Shown: positions 25,526 through 34,350 of the stretch, in pieces
How positions within the stretch are numbered: position 1 is the first letter of the stretch
Layout of the letters: every line of letters begins with the position of its first letter
DNA from: Salinarchaeum laminariae
GTDB taxonomy: Archaea > Halobacteriota > Halobacteria > Halobacteriales > Salinarchaeaceae
Assembly: GCF_023204835.1 (NCBI RefSeq)
Contig: NZ_CP096270.1
Span: 1,736,001-1,800,000 of the forward strand
Reading direction: 5' to 3'
DNA: 64,000 nt
Translations under genes and position numbers: made by a program
Notes under the pieces: model-generated
What the model was told of the DNA's origin: nothing
Database searches by the model: none
The model's input: the letters and a program-made list of their open reading frames with translations, nothing else

Positions 25526-26950
25526 TCATTCCAGGGCCGCCACTGCGTCCCGGAAGAGTCCGTCGAGAATCTCCGGCGTCGTCGGGTGGAACGCGCGATC
25601 GGGAAGCTCCCGAACGTCGAGCCCGAGCTCGATGACCACCTGCATCGTCTTGGCCATCACGTCGGCGTGGTGGTGCAGGCCCTGGTAGCCCAGCACGGTC
25701 CCGTCCGTGCCAACCACGAGCGTCGCGAGTCCCTCGGGCACGTCCTTGGTTTTGAACACGCCGTCGTCGCTGGCCGCACGCGTCACGGAAATGTGGTCGA
25801 TCCCACTTGACTCCGCATCCGTTTTCGACTGACCGACGGCGGCGTACGGGTAGACACCGAGCCCGGTGAAGATCACGTGATGGCGGACGTTCTCGTAGGG
25901 CTCGAGCGACTCGCCGCGGGCGTGTGCGAGGAGGTTTGCAGCGGCCTGGGACCCTTGCTCTTTGGCGACGTGCAAGATCGGTTCCTTCCCGTTGGCGTCC
26001 CCGACGACGAACACGTGATCGTCGTCGTGGGTCTGCATCGTATCCGCGACCCAGCTGTTCTCGGGGGTGATTGGCGTGTTCGTGAGCTCCAGACCGTCGA
26101 GGTTCGGCTCACGGCCTGTGAAGACGAACAGCTCGTCGGCCTCGATCGCCAGTTCGTCGGTGCCGTCCGCCGCTGATCCGTCCTGTTCCACGTGGAGACG
26201 AACGCCACCGTCGTCGGTCGATTCCACGCGCTGCTCGGTCGTTTCGGTGAGGACGTCGACGTCGTACTCTTCGCGATAGAGCTCCAGGATCTCGTCGCCG
26301 TACTCCGAGTCGGCCTCGTCGAGTGGCCGCTCGTCGTGTTCGATCACGGTGAGATCCATCCCGGCGGCCTCGCTGAGGTAGGGAACGAGCTCGAGCCCGA
26401 CGTATCCAAAGCCCATCACGACGCCGGAGTCGGGGAACTCGGTCGCGTCGAGCACGTCCGCGCTCGTCGCGTAGTCGCCCGACTCGATGCCGGGGAGATC
26501 GGGAACGTTGACCGTCGATCCCGTCGCGATCACGACGTAGTCCGGCTCGATCGTCCGATCCCCGTCGTTCGTGGCGATCTCGAGCGTGCGATCGTCGACG
26601 AACTGGGCCGTCCCGTGGGCGAACTCGACGGCCTCGCGCTCCGCGAGGTCGTGGACGCTCTCCCGTCGGTGTTCCGCGAACGACTGGGTGTGCCCGTTTT
26701 TGGTTTCGACCACCGCTTCGAGGTCGACCTCGGGCACGCCGTCCAGCCGGTGGTCGGCACGCGCCTGATAGCGATGTGCGCCCGCCGAGAGCACCTCCTT
26801 CGAGGGCATGCAACCACGGAGGATGCAGAGGCCGCCACCGGGCTCGCCGTCGTCGATCAGCGTCAACTCGACGTCTGGGTCGTCGGCGAGCTCGCTCGCT
26901 GCTGCGACCCCCGCACTGCCGTACGCACCAACGATTGCGACGTGGATCAT
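25526..26950 (-). CDS. NAD(P)/FAD-dependent dihydrolipoamide dehydrogenase-like oxidoreductase
   Basis: This 474-residue class I pyridine-nucleotide disulfide oxidoreductase has an N-terminal FAD motif (VAIVGAYGSAGVAAASELA), redox-active cysteines in CILRGCMPSKEVLSAG (C-x4-C), the second Rossmann motif VVMGFGYVGLELVPYL, the FAD-site VFVVGDANG and the C-terminal catalytic HPTTPE. The first glycine motif is GAYGSAG, not GxGxxG. No lipoyl-dependent complex subunits are nearby, so the substrate is unknown; mercuric-reductase-like or other disulfide roles are possible. The ATG at 26950 begins the Rossmann strand. Confidence 0.87.
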   Translation of the reverse strand: MIHVAIVGAYGSAGVAAASELADDPDVELTLIDDGEPGGGLCILRGCMPSKEVLSAGAHRYQARADHRLDGVPEVDLEAVVETKNGHTQSFAEHRRESVHDLAEREAVEFAHGTAQFVDDRTLEIATNDGDRTIEPDYVVIATGSTVNVPDLPGIESGDYATSADVLDATEFPDSGVVMGFGYVGLELVPYLSEAAGMDLTVIEHDERPLDEADSEYGDEILELYREEYDVDVLTETTEQRVESTDDGGVRLHVEQDGSAADGTDELAIEADELFVFTGREPNLDGLELTNTPITPENSWVADTMQTHDDDHVFVVGDANGKEPILHVAKEQGSQAAANLLAHARGESLEPYENVRHHVIFTGLGVYPYAAVGQSKTDAESSGIDHISVTRAASDDGVFKTKDVPEGLATLVVGTDGTVLGYQGLHHHADVMAKTMQVVIELGLDVRELPDRAFHPTTPEILDGLFRDAVAALE

Positions 26951-27122
26951 ACCGAGTGGAGGATCGCCGTGTGAAAAGGCGTTTCTCCGATCGCGCGCCG
27001 ACGCTGCACGGCCGCTCACGCCGACGCCGCGCGACCGCTCACGCTGGCGTGACACGATCGATAGCGTCGGCGTGGTGCTATCGAACATCGCTGGGGAACC
27101 GTCGTGGCCGCTCAACCCTGTC

Positions 27123-27407
27123 TCAAGTCAGCCAGACGATCGCCGCGCCGACCGCTATGGCGATCCCGCCAGCAGCGAGACCGACGGCGATCTCCCGCGG
27201 CACGTCGAGGCGCTGGCTCGCGAGGAGCGTTCCACCCGCAGAGACTGTCCCGAAGACGACGAACAACGGCCAGATCGAGAGGTCGTCGTCCTGCTGATTC
27301 TCGTGCCCGGCGTGTCCCTGGTGGGCGGCCACTGGCGTCGAGAGCACGGCGCAGACTACGAGTACGACGAGAACGAGCCACGCGCACCGGCGCGCCCACG
27401 CTGACAT
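27123..27407 (-). CDS. Small membrane protein with signal peptide
   Basis: This 94-residue protein begins with a hydrophobic signal-like segment (residues about 8-28, ending STPVAAH), then a His/Gln-rich stretch HQGHAGHENQQDDD, then two membrane helices (LFVVFGTVSAGGTLLA and EIAVGLAAGGIAIAVGAAIV). The short His-rich loop could bind metal. It is divergent from the tRNA thiolase gene and 172 bp away from the flavoprotein start. No family is recognised. Confidence 0.6.
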   Translation of the reverse strand: MSAWARRCAWLVLVVLVVCAVLSTPVAAHQGHAGHENQQDDDLSIWPLFVVFGTVSAGGTLLASQRLDVPREIAVGLAAGGIAIAVGAAIVWLT

Positions 27408-27530
27408 ATCGGTGTCTCGGACGTCGAGGGCTAACTACCTTTCTGACTGGGGCCCGGTCGGCTGCGAGCCCGCCGCTGGCGTCAGTGTGGTGCGAAACGG
27501 TCATCCCTCTGCCACCGATACCTCCTCGCG

Positions 27531-28493
27531 ATGCAGTGCACCAAGTGCGACCGCGAGGCCGTGACGCACGCGGCCTACGCCGGCACGCACCTCTGTGAGA
27601 CGCACTTTCTTCGATCCGTCGAGAAACGCGTCCGGAGCCGAATTCGCGAGGACGGTCTGTTGCCGGACGAGGCCACGCCCGAGTCGCCGACGACGTGGGT
27701 GCTCGGTCTCTCCGGCGGAAAGGACAGCGTCGTCCTCGGTGCGATCCTTCAGGACACCTTCGCGGAGGATCCTCGCGTCGAACTTCGCGCGCTGACGATC
27801 CACGAAGGGATCGAGGGCTACCGCGACGAGAGCGTCGAGGCGGCCGAGCGGTTCACCGAGGAGTTCGACGTTCCCCTCGAGCTCGTGGCTTACGAAGACG
27901 AGCACGGCGTCCGAATGGACGACGTCGCCGAGGACGACCCCGAGAACATGGCGCCGTGTGCGTACTGCGGCGTCTTCCGACGGGACGTCCTCGAGCGCTA
28001 CGCCGACGAACTCGGTGCGGACCTCCTCTTGACGGGACACAATCTCGACGACGAGGCCCAGACCGCCCTGATGAACGTCCTCGAGGGCGACGTCGCCCAG
28101 ATCGCGAAACATTTCGAGGCGTCGCTGGGCCCCATGGAAGATCGCGCAGAACAGGACGCGTTCGTTCCCCGGGCGAAGCCACTCCGCGACGTCCCCGAGT
28201 CGGAGGTCGCGCTCTACGCCCACTTGCGGGACCTTCCCGCCCAGATCGCCGAGTGTCCCCACGCGTCGGAGGCCTACCGCGGCGAGATCAAGGAGCTCCT
28301 CCACGGACTCGAGGATAACCATCCGGGAACGCGCCACTCGATCCTCTCCGGGTACGAAGAGCTGGCGAAGCTGGCTGCGAACGCTCGGGAAGACGTTTCG
28401 GAGGATCTCGGCGAGTGCGATCGCTGTGGTTCGTCGACGGCGCGTGACGTCTGTCGAACCTGTTCGTTGCTCTCTTCGATGGAGCTGGCCTGA
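27531..28493 (+). CDS. ncsA: tRNA 2-thiolation enzyme, NcsA/TtuA family (TIGR00269)
   Basis: This 320-residue PP-loop ATPase adenylates U34 or a nearby uridine in tRNA for sulfur transfer. It has an N-terminal zinc finger (CTKCDREAV ... CETHF), the PP-loop LSGGKDSVVLGAI, a central CAYCGVFRR, GHNLDDEAQTALMN and a C-terminal zinc finger (CDRCGSS ... CRTC). This five-part layout is that of archaeal NcsA, which works with a ubiquitin-like SAMP protein in Haloferax. No SAMP or E1 gene is visible nearby. Confidence 0.88.
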   Translation: MQCTKCDREAVTHAAYAGTHLCETHFLRSVEKRVRSRIREDGLLPDEATPESPTTWVLGLSGGKDSVVLGAILQDTFAEDPRVELRALTIHEGIEGYRDESVEAAERFTEEFDVPLELVAYEDEHGVRMDDVAEDDPENMAPCAYCGVFRRDVLERYADELGADLLLTGHNLDDEAQTALMNVLEGDVAQIAKHFEASLGPMEDRAEQDAFVPRAKPLRDVPESEVALYAHLRDLPAQIAECPHASEAYRGEIKELLHGLEDNHPGTRHSILSGYEELAKLAANAREDVSEDLGECDRCGSSTARDVCRTCSLLSSMELA

Positions 28494-28520
28494 AAAGGTG
28501 TACGTCCGTCTGCGATCCGG

Positions 28521-28907
28521 TTACTCGCTGACGACGACGCTGCCGGTGCCAGACAGGCTGTTCGAGCTGTACTCGTAGGTGCCCGCAACTTCGAACGTGT
28601 GCGTGTGGACCTGGTCCGCGGCGATCGCGCTGGCACCCGTCCCCGCCCAGTCACTCTCCTCCGGTCCCGATTGGAGGCTGAGGAAATGATTTCCTTTCGC
28701 CGCTTCCCAGGCGACGGTCTGACCGACGGTGATCTCGACGGTCTGTGGGTCGTAGGACGGGTCGCCACCGAGCGTTACCGTTACGTCCGCGTCGGTACTC
28801 TCGTCTTCGTCAGAACTGCCGCCCCCGCCACAGCCGGCGAGTGCCGTTGCGATTGCGACGCCCGATGCCTGCAGGATCCGCCTGCGCGAATGGGTGGTCC
28901 GTACCAT
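28521..28907 (-). CDS. Halocyanin-like Tat lipoprotein lacking copper ligands
   Basis: This 128-residue protein has a Tat-type signal (SRRRILQASG) and a lipobox ending ALAGC (Cys26), so it should be exported folded and lipid-anchored. The rest is a cupredoxin sandwich: TVEITVGQTVAWE, NHFLSL with one ligand-position histidine (His74), then HTFEVAGTYEYSSNSLSGTG. In real halocyanins this last loop supplies Cys, His and Met; here all three are missing. The fold is kept but copper binding is not expected. It may be a structural or binding protein. Confidence 0.8.
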   Translation of the reverse strand: MVRTTHSRRRILQASGVAIATALAGCGGGGSSDEDESTDADVTVTLGGDPSYDPQTVEITVGQTVAWEAAKGNHFLSLQSGPEESDWAGTGASAIAADQVHTHTFEVAGTYEYSSNSLSGTGSVVVSE

Positions 28908-29097
28908 GGAACTCAGTAGCTCATTGGTGGCCTCTCTGATAGTCGTTATGTTAATTCTGCCCCCGTCGCTAAAATATCAAATAGTTCAGCCGTTCGGTGC
29001 ACTCGAGTAGTCCTGTATACAGGACGCCCGACACCGTGGCGTGGCTGCTCGTTTGTGGCGTTCGAAGAATGGCCGCCCGACCGGGTCGGCGACGAAC

Positions 29098-30276
29098 CTA
29101 CCGGATGACGTCGACGCCGTTCTCGCGGTCGCGAACGTCCTGCCCACCGTCACTCTGCGCACCACCAGCAGAGACGGCCTCGACGTTGTTCTCCGCGTCG
29201 AAGTCGACATCCTCCAGTTCGGCGCGCGAGCGGTCGGCCTGTCGCTGGGTGCTCGGCCCGAGGACCTGTGCGGACTGTACGCCCGTCATGATGGCCATGA
29301 CCCGCACCTTCCCCTTGTAGTTCTCCTGAATGCGTGCGCCCCAGATGACGTTGGCGCTCGCTTCCAGTCGCTCGGTGATGTTGTCTGCGATGCCTTCGGC
29401 CTCCTTCAGCGTGAGGTCGGGGCCGCCAGTGATGTGGACCAGTCCACCGGACGCACCGCGGTAGTCGACGTCCAGCAGCGGGTGGTTCATCGCGTCCTTC
29501 ACCACCTCTTCGGTCTTGTTCTTGTCCTGGGTCTCGCCGACGAGCATGACGGCGACGCCGCCCTGATTCATGATCGTCGTCATGTCGGCGTAGTCCAGGT
29601 TGATGAGGCTCGGCTGGGTGATCGTCTCGGAGATCCCCTTGACGGTCTCGGCGATGATCTGGTCCATCACCGAGAACGCCTTGCCGATCGGGAGGTTCGG
29701 GACGTAATCGAGCAGTCGGTTGTTGTCGAGGACGATGATGGAGTCGGCTTCGTCGCGAAGCTTCTCCAGCCCCTCCTCGGCCTTGACCGTCCGTGCTCGC
29801 TCGACGTTGAACGGCGTCGAGACCATCCCGACGACGATCGCACCCTGTTCCTTGGCGATCTTCGAGACGACTGGCGCCGCGCCAGTGCCCGTGCCGCCAC
29901 CCATGCCCGCGGTGACGAACACGAGGTCGGCTTCGCCGAGGACCTCTTTGATCGTTCCCTGGGCCATCTCGGTTGCGCGCTCGCCCATGCTGGGGTCGCC
30001 GCCCGCACCGAGTCCGCTGGTCAGGGACTTGCCGACGAGGATCTTCGTGTCGGCCTCGATCATCTTGAGGTGCTGCTTGTCCGTGTTGATCGCGATGGTC
30101 TCGGCACCGTCGACGCCGATGTTGTAGAGGCGGTTGATGGTGTTGTTACCCGCACCACCAGCCCCGACGATGACGATCCGGGGGTCCCCGAACTCGTCAC
30201 CGTCGGTGGAGACGTCCTCCATATCGCGCTTTTCCTGCTCTGCGTTCTCGAGGGCGTCCTGGACGATATCTTGCAT
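29098..30276 (-). CDS. ftsZ2: Cell-division tubulin homologue FtsZ2
   Basis: This 392-residue FtsZ polymerises with GTP to build the division ring. It carries [17 protein letters not shown], the tubulin signature [14 protein letters not shown] and the T7 loop [11 protein letters not shown]. The C-terminal ~45 residues are variable and linker-like. The gene starts 3 bp after the stop of the ribbon-helix-helix gene cdrS. That arrangement is diagnostic of FtsZ2 in haloarchaea, where CdrS and FtsZ2 are co-transcribed. Confidence 0.95.
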   Translation of the reverse strand: MQDIVQDALENAEQEKRDMEDVSTDGDEFGDPRIVIVGAGGAGNNTINRLYNIGVDGAETIAINTDKQHLKMIEADTKILVGKSLTSGLGAGGDPSMGERATEMAQGTIKEVLGEADLVFVTAGMGGGTGTGAAPVVSKIAKEQGAIVVGMVSTPFNVERARTVKAEEGLEKLRDEADSIIVLDNNRLLDYVPNLPIGKAFSVMDQIIAETVKGISETITQPSLINLDYADMTTIMNQGGVAVMLVGETQDKNKTEEVVKDAMNHPLLDVDYRGASGGLVHITGGPDLTLKEAEGIADNITERLEASANVIWGARIQENYKGKVRVMAIMTGVQSAQVLGPSTQRQADRSRAELEDVDFDAENNVEAVSAGGAQSDGGQDVRDRENGVDVIR

Positions 30277-30279
30277 CGT

Positions 30280-30459
30280 TTACACCTTCGCCCATGTGCG
30301 CTCTCGAGTGCGCTCGTGGACCGGTTCTCCCTGGTCCTTGATTTTTTCTCGGACCGCGGCTCTAATGGCCTCGGACCGGTTCGGGAACTCGCCCGACTCG
30401 ACCATACGTTCTACTGCTTCGATCTGCTGTTTCGGAATGCGGAGTGTCACACGCTCCAT
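30280..30459 (-). CDS. cdrS: Ribbon-helix-helix cell-division regulator CdrS
   Basis: This 59-residue protein reads [20 protein letters not shown], then [20 protein letters not shown], a textbook ribbon-helix-helix dimer: a short DNA-contacting strand, helix and helix. It is directly upstream of ftsZ2. The orthologous CdrS of Halobacterium and Haloferax controls ftsZ2 and cell division. The start at 30459 is preferred over a longer open frame (to 30549), because the ribbon strand must be N-terminal and promoter-like bases lie about 20 bp upstream. Confidence 0.9.
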   Translation of the reverse strand: MERVTLRIPKQQIEAVERMVESGEFPNRSEAIRAAVREKIKDQGEPVHERTRERTWAKV

Positions 30460-30568
30460 GGTTAGTAGCTCCCCGTTTAGTAAGACGGCGGGCGCGTGTC
30501 GTACACGCATCGAGTCCTGCACGCGTAAACCCGGGTAGGGCGCCGGCATTTGGGGGGTGCCGTCGCGT

Positions 30569-30586
30569 GTAAGACGACCGTCTTAC
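30569..30586. promoter_or_regulatory. Palindromic operator candidate GTAAGACG-N2-CGTCTTAC
   Basis: Perfect eight-base arms around AC. A third copy of the half-site (GTAAGACG, 30480-30487) overlaps the cdrS core promoter. Symmetric sites of this size suit ribbon-helix-helix or winged-helix dimers. Confidence 0.5.
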
Positions 30587-31272
30587 GCAGACGTATCCTC
30601 TGAGGCAAGGGTAATAAAGGTAACGCCGGCGTACCACACTGGTGTAAACGAGCCTAACAGACGCTACAGCATCAGTATTTCGCCGTTTTCGCCCCGCTTT
30701 CCCGGTGCAACAACTGCTCGGTCACTGATCGGTTTCCCCACGCCGGTCGCCGTGGCAGGCGGAGAGTAACCACCCCGTACTCTCCGATACCGCTACACTC
30801 ACAGTCGTTACTGGTTGTTTACAAATTGCGCTTCTCCTCCGCACACTTCGCGCGGCGTAGTACGCATTCCTCCTCAGGTCTGGCTGGAAAGCTGGGCCCG
30901 CGGCACGAAACGCCCCGGAAAGCGATCGTTCTTCTCCGTGTTTTAGATGACGTTTACGCGCATGCTACCACGCTGTAGCAGCCAACCTGCTCGCGTGCCG
31001 TCTGCTGCATTGGGCTCGAGCTGTGTCCCCGTATTTTCACAGGGTTGCTCGGGGTCGAATCACTCGGTACCTGCCCGGACCAGGTGCGTGACCACCGTCT
31101 GGATACGAGCTGATGGCGATATCTCATCGTGCACACGCACACGCGCGACCCTGATACGCGCGACTCTGTTTTTTTTCGTGAGTGTAGGACGAGCTGTGAC
31201 GCGAGGTCGCGGCGCAGTGTCGCACACGTGCCGGGGCTCGTCGGCTGGTCGCCGTCTTGCGGAAAGGTAAGT

Positions 31273-31279
31273 CTTTTAT
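31273..31279 (+). promoter_or_regulatory. TATA box for tRNA-Tyr
   Basis: CTTTTAT ends 27 bp before the first tRNA base. Confidence 0.55.
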
Positions 31280-31305
31280 CCGCGTCCGGCTGACTCACAC
31301 GATGC

Positions 31306-31379
31306 CCGCCCTTAGCTCAGACTGGTAGAGCAGTCGACTGTAGATCGACTTGTCCCCCGTTCAAATCGGGGAGGGCGGA
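31306..31379 (+). tRNA. tRNA-Tyr (anticodon GTA)
   Basis: The cloverleaf is complete: acceptor CCGCCCT/AGGGCGG, D stem GCTC/GAGC, anticodon stem GTCGA/TCGAC with loop CTGTAGA (anticodon GTA), T stem CCCCG/CGGGG with loop TTCAAAT, and discriminator A. The C1-G72 first pair is the archaeal tyrosine identity element. There is no intron and CCA is not encoded. Confidence 0.96.
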
Positions 31380-31889
31380 TCCGGAATACAGTCGTTTCGT
31401 GGCCGACTCGGTTTTCTGCGTTTCCAACTGATATAGCCGCTGGCTCGGGGGATTCCATACTCGTCTCACTCGCCGAAAAACCGGATTGGAACACGGCCCC
31501 AAACGGCCACGGGCGCAGTCGGTCGATTTCGATAGTTGAGAGTCGGGAGTCAGCTCCACTCATTCCGGTCGCCCGACGTCGTGTTCGCTGGGATGCAAAC
31601 CCCAACCGTCGACTCGATTTGATTCTGGTGGCCCGAGGGATGGTGCCGTCGCGGTCCTTCCGGGATCTCCGGGTCGGATCGCATCTGGTATTGTCGCGTT
31701 TTCGAACGTTCCTCGGCTGAGGCTTGCCTCGAGTCCACGACGAGATAGTTGGCTAACACGAACGGCCCGAACTGTTTTATCGGGTGATCAGGAACACGTT
31801 GCTCACCCAAACGACGGCGACGTGATTGTTGTGATATTCAAGAGCAGTCGGGTGGAACGAGGACCGAACCCGGACGAGGTCGCGTAACT
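31380..31889. other. 510-bp spacer after tRNA-Tyr, no convincing gene
   Basis: Open frames on the minus strand run into the tRNA and give no recognisable protein. I see no integrase, no repeated tRNA 3' end and no terminator beyond the tRNA, so there is no sign of an element integrated here. Confidence 0.45.
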
Positions 31890-32948
31890 GTGCCGTCAAC
31901 CGAGAGTATCGCACTGGCCATTCCGTTTCTGATCGGTGCGCTGGTGCTTCTCCTCGCGCTCGTGCAGATCCGATCGCTGCTTGGTCTCGTCGACGGTCGC
32001 CGGTTTCGGCAGTACTGGACCGCTGCAGGCGTCTCGATCGCATGCTTTTTCGTCGGCTATCTGGTCGCTGGCTGGCTCCTCCTCACTGCTCACCGGTCGC
32101 TACTCGTCCCTGTCACTGGCGCGTTCAGTTTGCTCGGTGCCGTGTTCGCGTTCCTGGTCGTTTCGAGTGGGGAACGGACCATCGGCGAGCTGGTCCGGTC
32201 CCGTGACGAACTCGAACAGCGCGAAGAGGAGTTCGAGCGACTCTACGAAGTAACAGACGTGCTGAACCGTATCCTCCGGCACAACCTCCGCAACAACATG
32301 AACGTGATTCTCGGCCGATCGGACATGCTCGACGACGGCGGCGGCTCGACCGAGCACGTCGACGCGATCAAGGACGAGGCTCGCCGACTCGTCGAGATCG
32401 GCGAGAAAGCTCGTGCGATCCACGACACGCTCGACGCCGAAGTTGCGACCGACGTTCGTCCCGCCGAGTCGTTCGTCTCGCCTGCTGTGTCACACGTACG
32501 CGAAGAGTTCCCCGATGCGTCCCTGACGATCGAGGCAGAGGACGACCCCTGGGTCGCCGCGGGAGCCCTCTTCGAGACTGCCGTGGAGAACGTGCTCGAC
32601 AACGCCGTCCGTCACAACGATGGCACCGCTTCTGTGACTGCCACCATCGATGCGGTTGACTCTGATTCGGCGACGGTTTCGATCGCCGACGACGGCCCCG
32701 GGATCCATCCATACGAGATCGAGGCAATTCGCGAGCATCGCGAGACGCCGCTCCAGCACGGCAGCGGGCTTGGTCTCTGGTTGGCTTCCTGGATCGTCGA
32801 GCAGTACGACGGTGAGATCAGCTTCGCCGATAACGAGCCAACTGGGACGATCGTCACCTTCCAATTGCCTCGTGCGGAGCCTCCGAGTCCGGAGGGTGTC
32901 GAGGCTGGCGGCCCAGCAGCTACCGGTACCGAGTCAGCCGGCGACTGA
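31890..32948 (+). CDS. Membrane sensor histidine kinase
   Basis: This 352-residue protein has three N-terminal membrane helices (about residues 7-30, 42-67 and 70-93), a short coiled coil (RSRDELEQREEEFERLYE), the dimerisation box VLNRILRHNLRNNMNVILGR with phospho-acceptor His, and the ATPase boxes: N (NVLDNAVRHN), G1 (SIADDGPGI) and G2 (HGSGLGLWLASWIVEQ). The HNLRNNM form is usual in haloarchaeal kinases. No response regulator is next to it, so it is an orphan. The start codon is GTG. Confidence 0.88.
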   Translation: MPSTESIALAIPFLIGALVLLLALVQIRSLLGLVDGRRFRQYWTAAGVSIACFFVGYLVAGWLLLTAHRSLLVPVTGAFSLLGAVFAFLVVSSGERTIGELVRSRDELEQREEEFERLYEVTDVLNRILRHNLRNNMNVILGRSDMLDDGGGSTEHVDAIKDEARRLVEIGEKARAIHDTLDAEVATDVRPAESFVSPAVSHVREEFPDASLTIEAEDDPWVAAGALFETAVENVLDNAVRHNDGTASVTATIDAVDSDSATVSIADDGPGIHPYEIEAIREHRETPLQHGSGLGLWLASWIVEQYDGEISFADNEPTGTIVTFQLPRAEPPSPEGVEAGGPAATGTESAGD

Positions 32949-33244
32949 CGACCGGCGGTGTGTTTGCGATCGTATCCTCTCGCTGTCTACACTGGACCTC
33001 GCGTTTACGCGCCGTAGCGGGGGTTCTGATGGCGTTTTTCTCTGGCGTCAGTGGATCGTCTTTCGTGTACTGCACTTGCGAGGCTGCTGTTCTACCGCTT
33101 CGGACTGGAGTAATACTGTGTACTGCGGCCGTCTCGGAAGAGAGAGATGTCCGCCGGCGCGACGTGGACGACTCCGCGCTGCGGGGAGCTATCCGCTCAC
33201 CGTCGAAGAGGCACTGCGAGAATCGCCCGCCTGCGAATCGGGAT

Positions 33245-33775
33245 CTACTGGACGAGTAGCTCTTCGCCGCGTTCGACCTCGATACGGCACGGCGGCGAGA
33301 TCTTGTTGTACGCGCGACGGTAAGCTTCCTTCACTGCAGCGGCCTGCTCGACCTCGCAGTACGCGGTCAGGAGTCGCTCGTTCGCGTCGATGCGCGCGGC
33401 GGTGCCGACGACCTTTCCGAACGCCTGGCGCATTCCGTCGGAGACGCGGTCCGCGCCCGCGCCCGTCGCCTGCTTGTTCTCCCGGATGACGTGGTGGGGG
33501 AACTTCCGGAGGACCATCCGGTAGTTGTTCTCACCGAGCTCTTCGATGAGGTATCGGTTCGCGGAGAGGCGGGAGGCCTCCATCGCGTCGTGGCGGAGCT
33601 GAACCTCCTCTTCGACGCGGAGGCTGATCTGAACGGGGTAATCCTCGGGCTGTCTCGACGAGTCGCCCATCTGGTGCTGGGCGATTTTGGAGCCGGGGAT
33701 CCCACTGATGTACTCCCGTCGCGTATACGGGGGCTTGCTGATCTCCCGGTACATAGAGGCGGGCTTGTCGACCAT
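33245..33775 (-). CDS. rpl10e: 50S ribosomal protein L10e (uL16)
   Basis: This 176-residue protein matches archaeal L10e, which sits near the tRNA path of the large subunit. Typical parts are [53 protein letters not shown] and [28 protein letters not shown] about 35 bp upstream is a likely TATA box. A small winged-helix gene lies 92 bp upstream on the same strand. Confidence 0.97.
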   Translation of the reverse strand: MVDKPASMYREISKPPYTRREYISGIPGSKIAQHQMGDSSRQPEDYPVQISLRVEEEVQLRHDAMEASRLSANRYLIEELGENNYRMVLRKFPHHVIRENKQATGAGADRVSDGMRQAFGKVVGTAARIDANERLLTAYCEVEQAAAVKEAYRRAYNKISPPCRIEVERGEELLVQ

Positions 33776-33867
33776 GATTACTACCGAATGCTCAGACCCA
33801 GCGCGCGAATAAAGCCTTCGAACCCCGGCTGCAGATGGTGGTCGATCACACGACGCCGTCGTCGACC

Positions 33868-34101
33868 TCAGGCGGCGGTGACGTAGCCGTTCTCGGTCCG
33901 TTCGACCAGCTCTCGACTCGCCAGCGTGTCGAGCACGGAGAGCAGGGTTAGCTTCGGGACGTCCAGCGCGTTCTGAAGCTCGGCAACCGTCGTGGGTCCC
34001 GCCACGGAGAGCGTGAGAAAGACCAGTTTCGCACGAGGGCTGTCGAGGTCGTCGGGCAGCGGTTCGAGCGGTGCTTCGGTGGGGGACGTGGTGATGCTCA
34101 T
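33868..34101 (-). CDS. Small winged-helix transcriptional regulator
   Basis: This 77-residue protein is a single winged-helix domain: [55 protein letters not shown]. The recognition helix and beta wing are clear and there is no sensor domain. It resembles MarR/TrmB-type DNA-binding domains. It may regulate itself or the adjacent rpl10e. Confidence 0.72.
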   Translation of the reverse strand: MSITTSPTEAPLEPLPDDLDSPRAKLVFLTLSVAGPTTVAELQNALDVPKLTLLSVLDTLASRELVERTENGYVTAA

Positions 34102-34350
34102 GGTAGACGGTAATTCAACGAACCACGCAAAGAAACTACCGGAGCGTTTCTAACAGTGCTAGCGGTTAGCAATACATCCGTAAGAGCGCTATTGATGGGA
34201 ACTGATCCGTAGTTTTCTGTGGCTGCACCACCGGTACTCTGCGGGGCTGGTCCGACGCGCTGGAGGATGTCGTCGATCGGTCGGTCCACGGACCGGCTTT
34301 CAGTCGCTATGACGTCCCTGTACCGACTGAGCGGGGAGTGAGAAGTGATG

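Larger units (their letters stand above)
30460..31305. promoter_or_regulatory. Long palindrome-rich region between cdrS-ftsZ2 and tRNA-Tyr
   Basis: This 846-bp gap has no believable gene. It contains CGTCTTAC/GTAAGACG sites (30480-30487 and the palindrome 30569-30586), the inverted repeat GCGTGT-cgt-ACACGC (30494-30508), GGAGAGTA (30761-30768) / TACTCTCC (30778-30785), and T8 with CA-repeat-like tracts near 31130-31180. It is AT-richer than its neighbours. Promoter and operator functions for cdrS-ftsZ2 are likely in the left part; the rest is unexplained. Confidence 0.55.

Noticed and set aside
29041..30465. A 474-codon open frame opposite ftsZ2
   Set aside because: It is antisense to a clear FtsZ2 and arises from GC-rich codon usage; it matches no family.
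30460..31305. Replication origin near cdrS-ftsZ2
   Set aside because: There are palindromes and AT-rich tracts but no origin-recognition-box repeats and no orc1/cdc6 gene nearby.
31550..31810. 86-codon minus-strand frame after the tRNA
   Set aside because: Composition is unlike haloarchaeal proteins (few acids, many Gln/His/Ser) and no domain is recognised.
31380..31889. Possible integrated element at tRNA-Tyr
   Set aside because: No integrase, no duplicated tRNA 3' end and no recognisable mobile gene within the next several kilobases.
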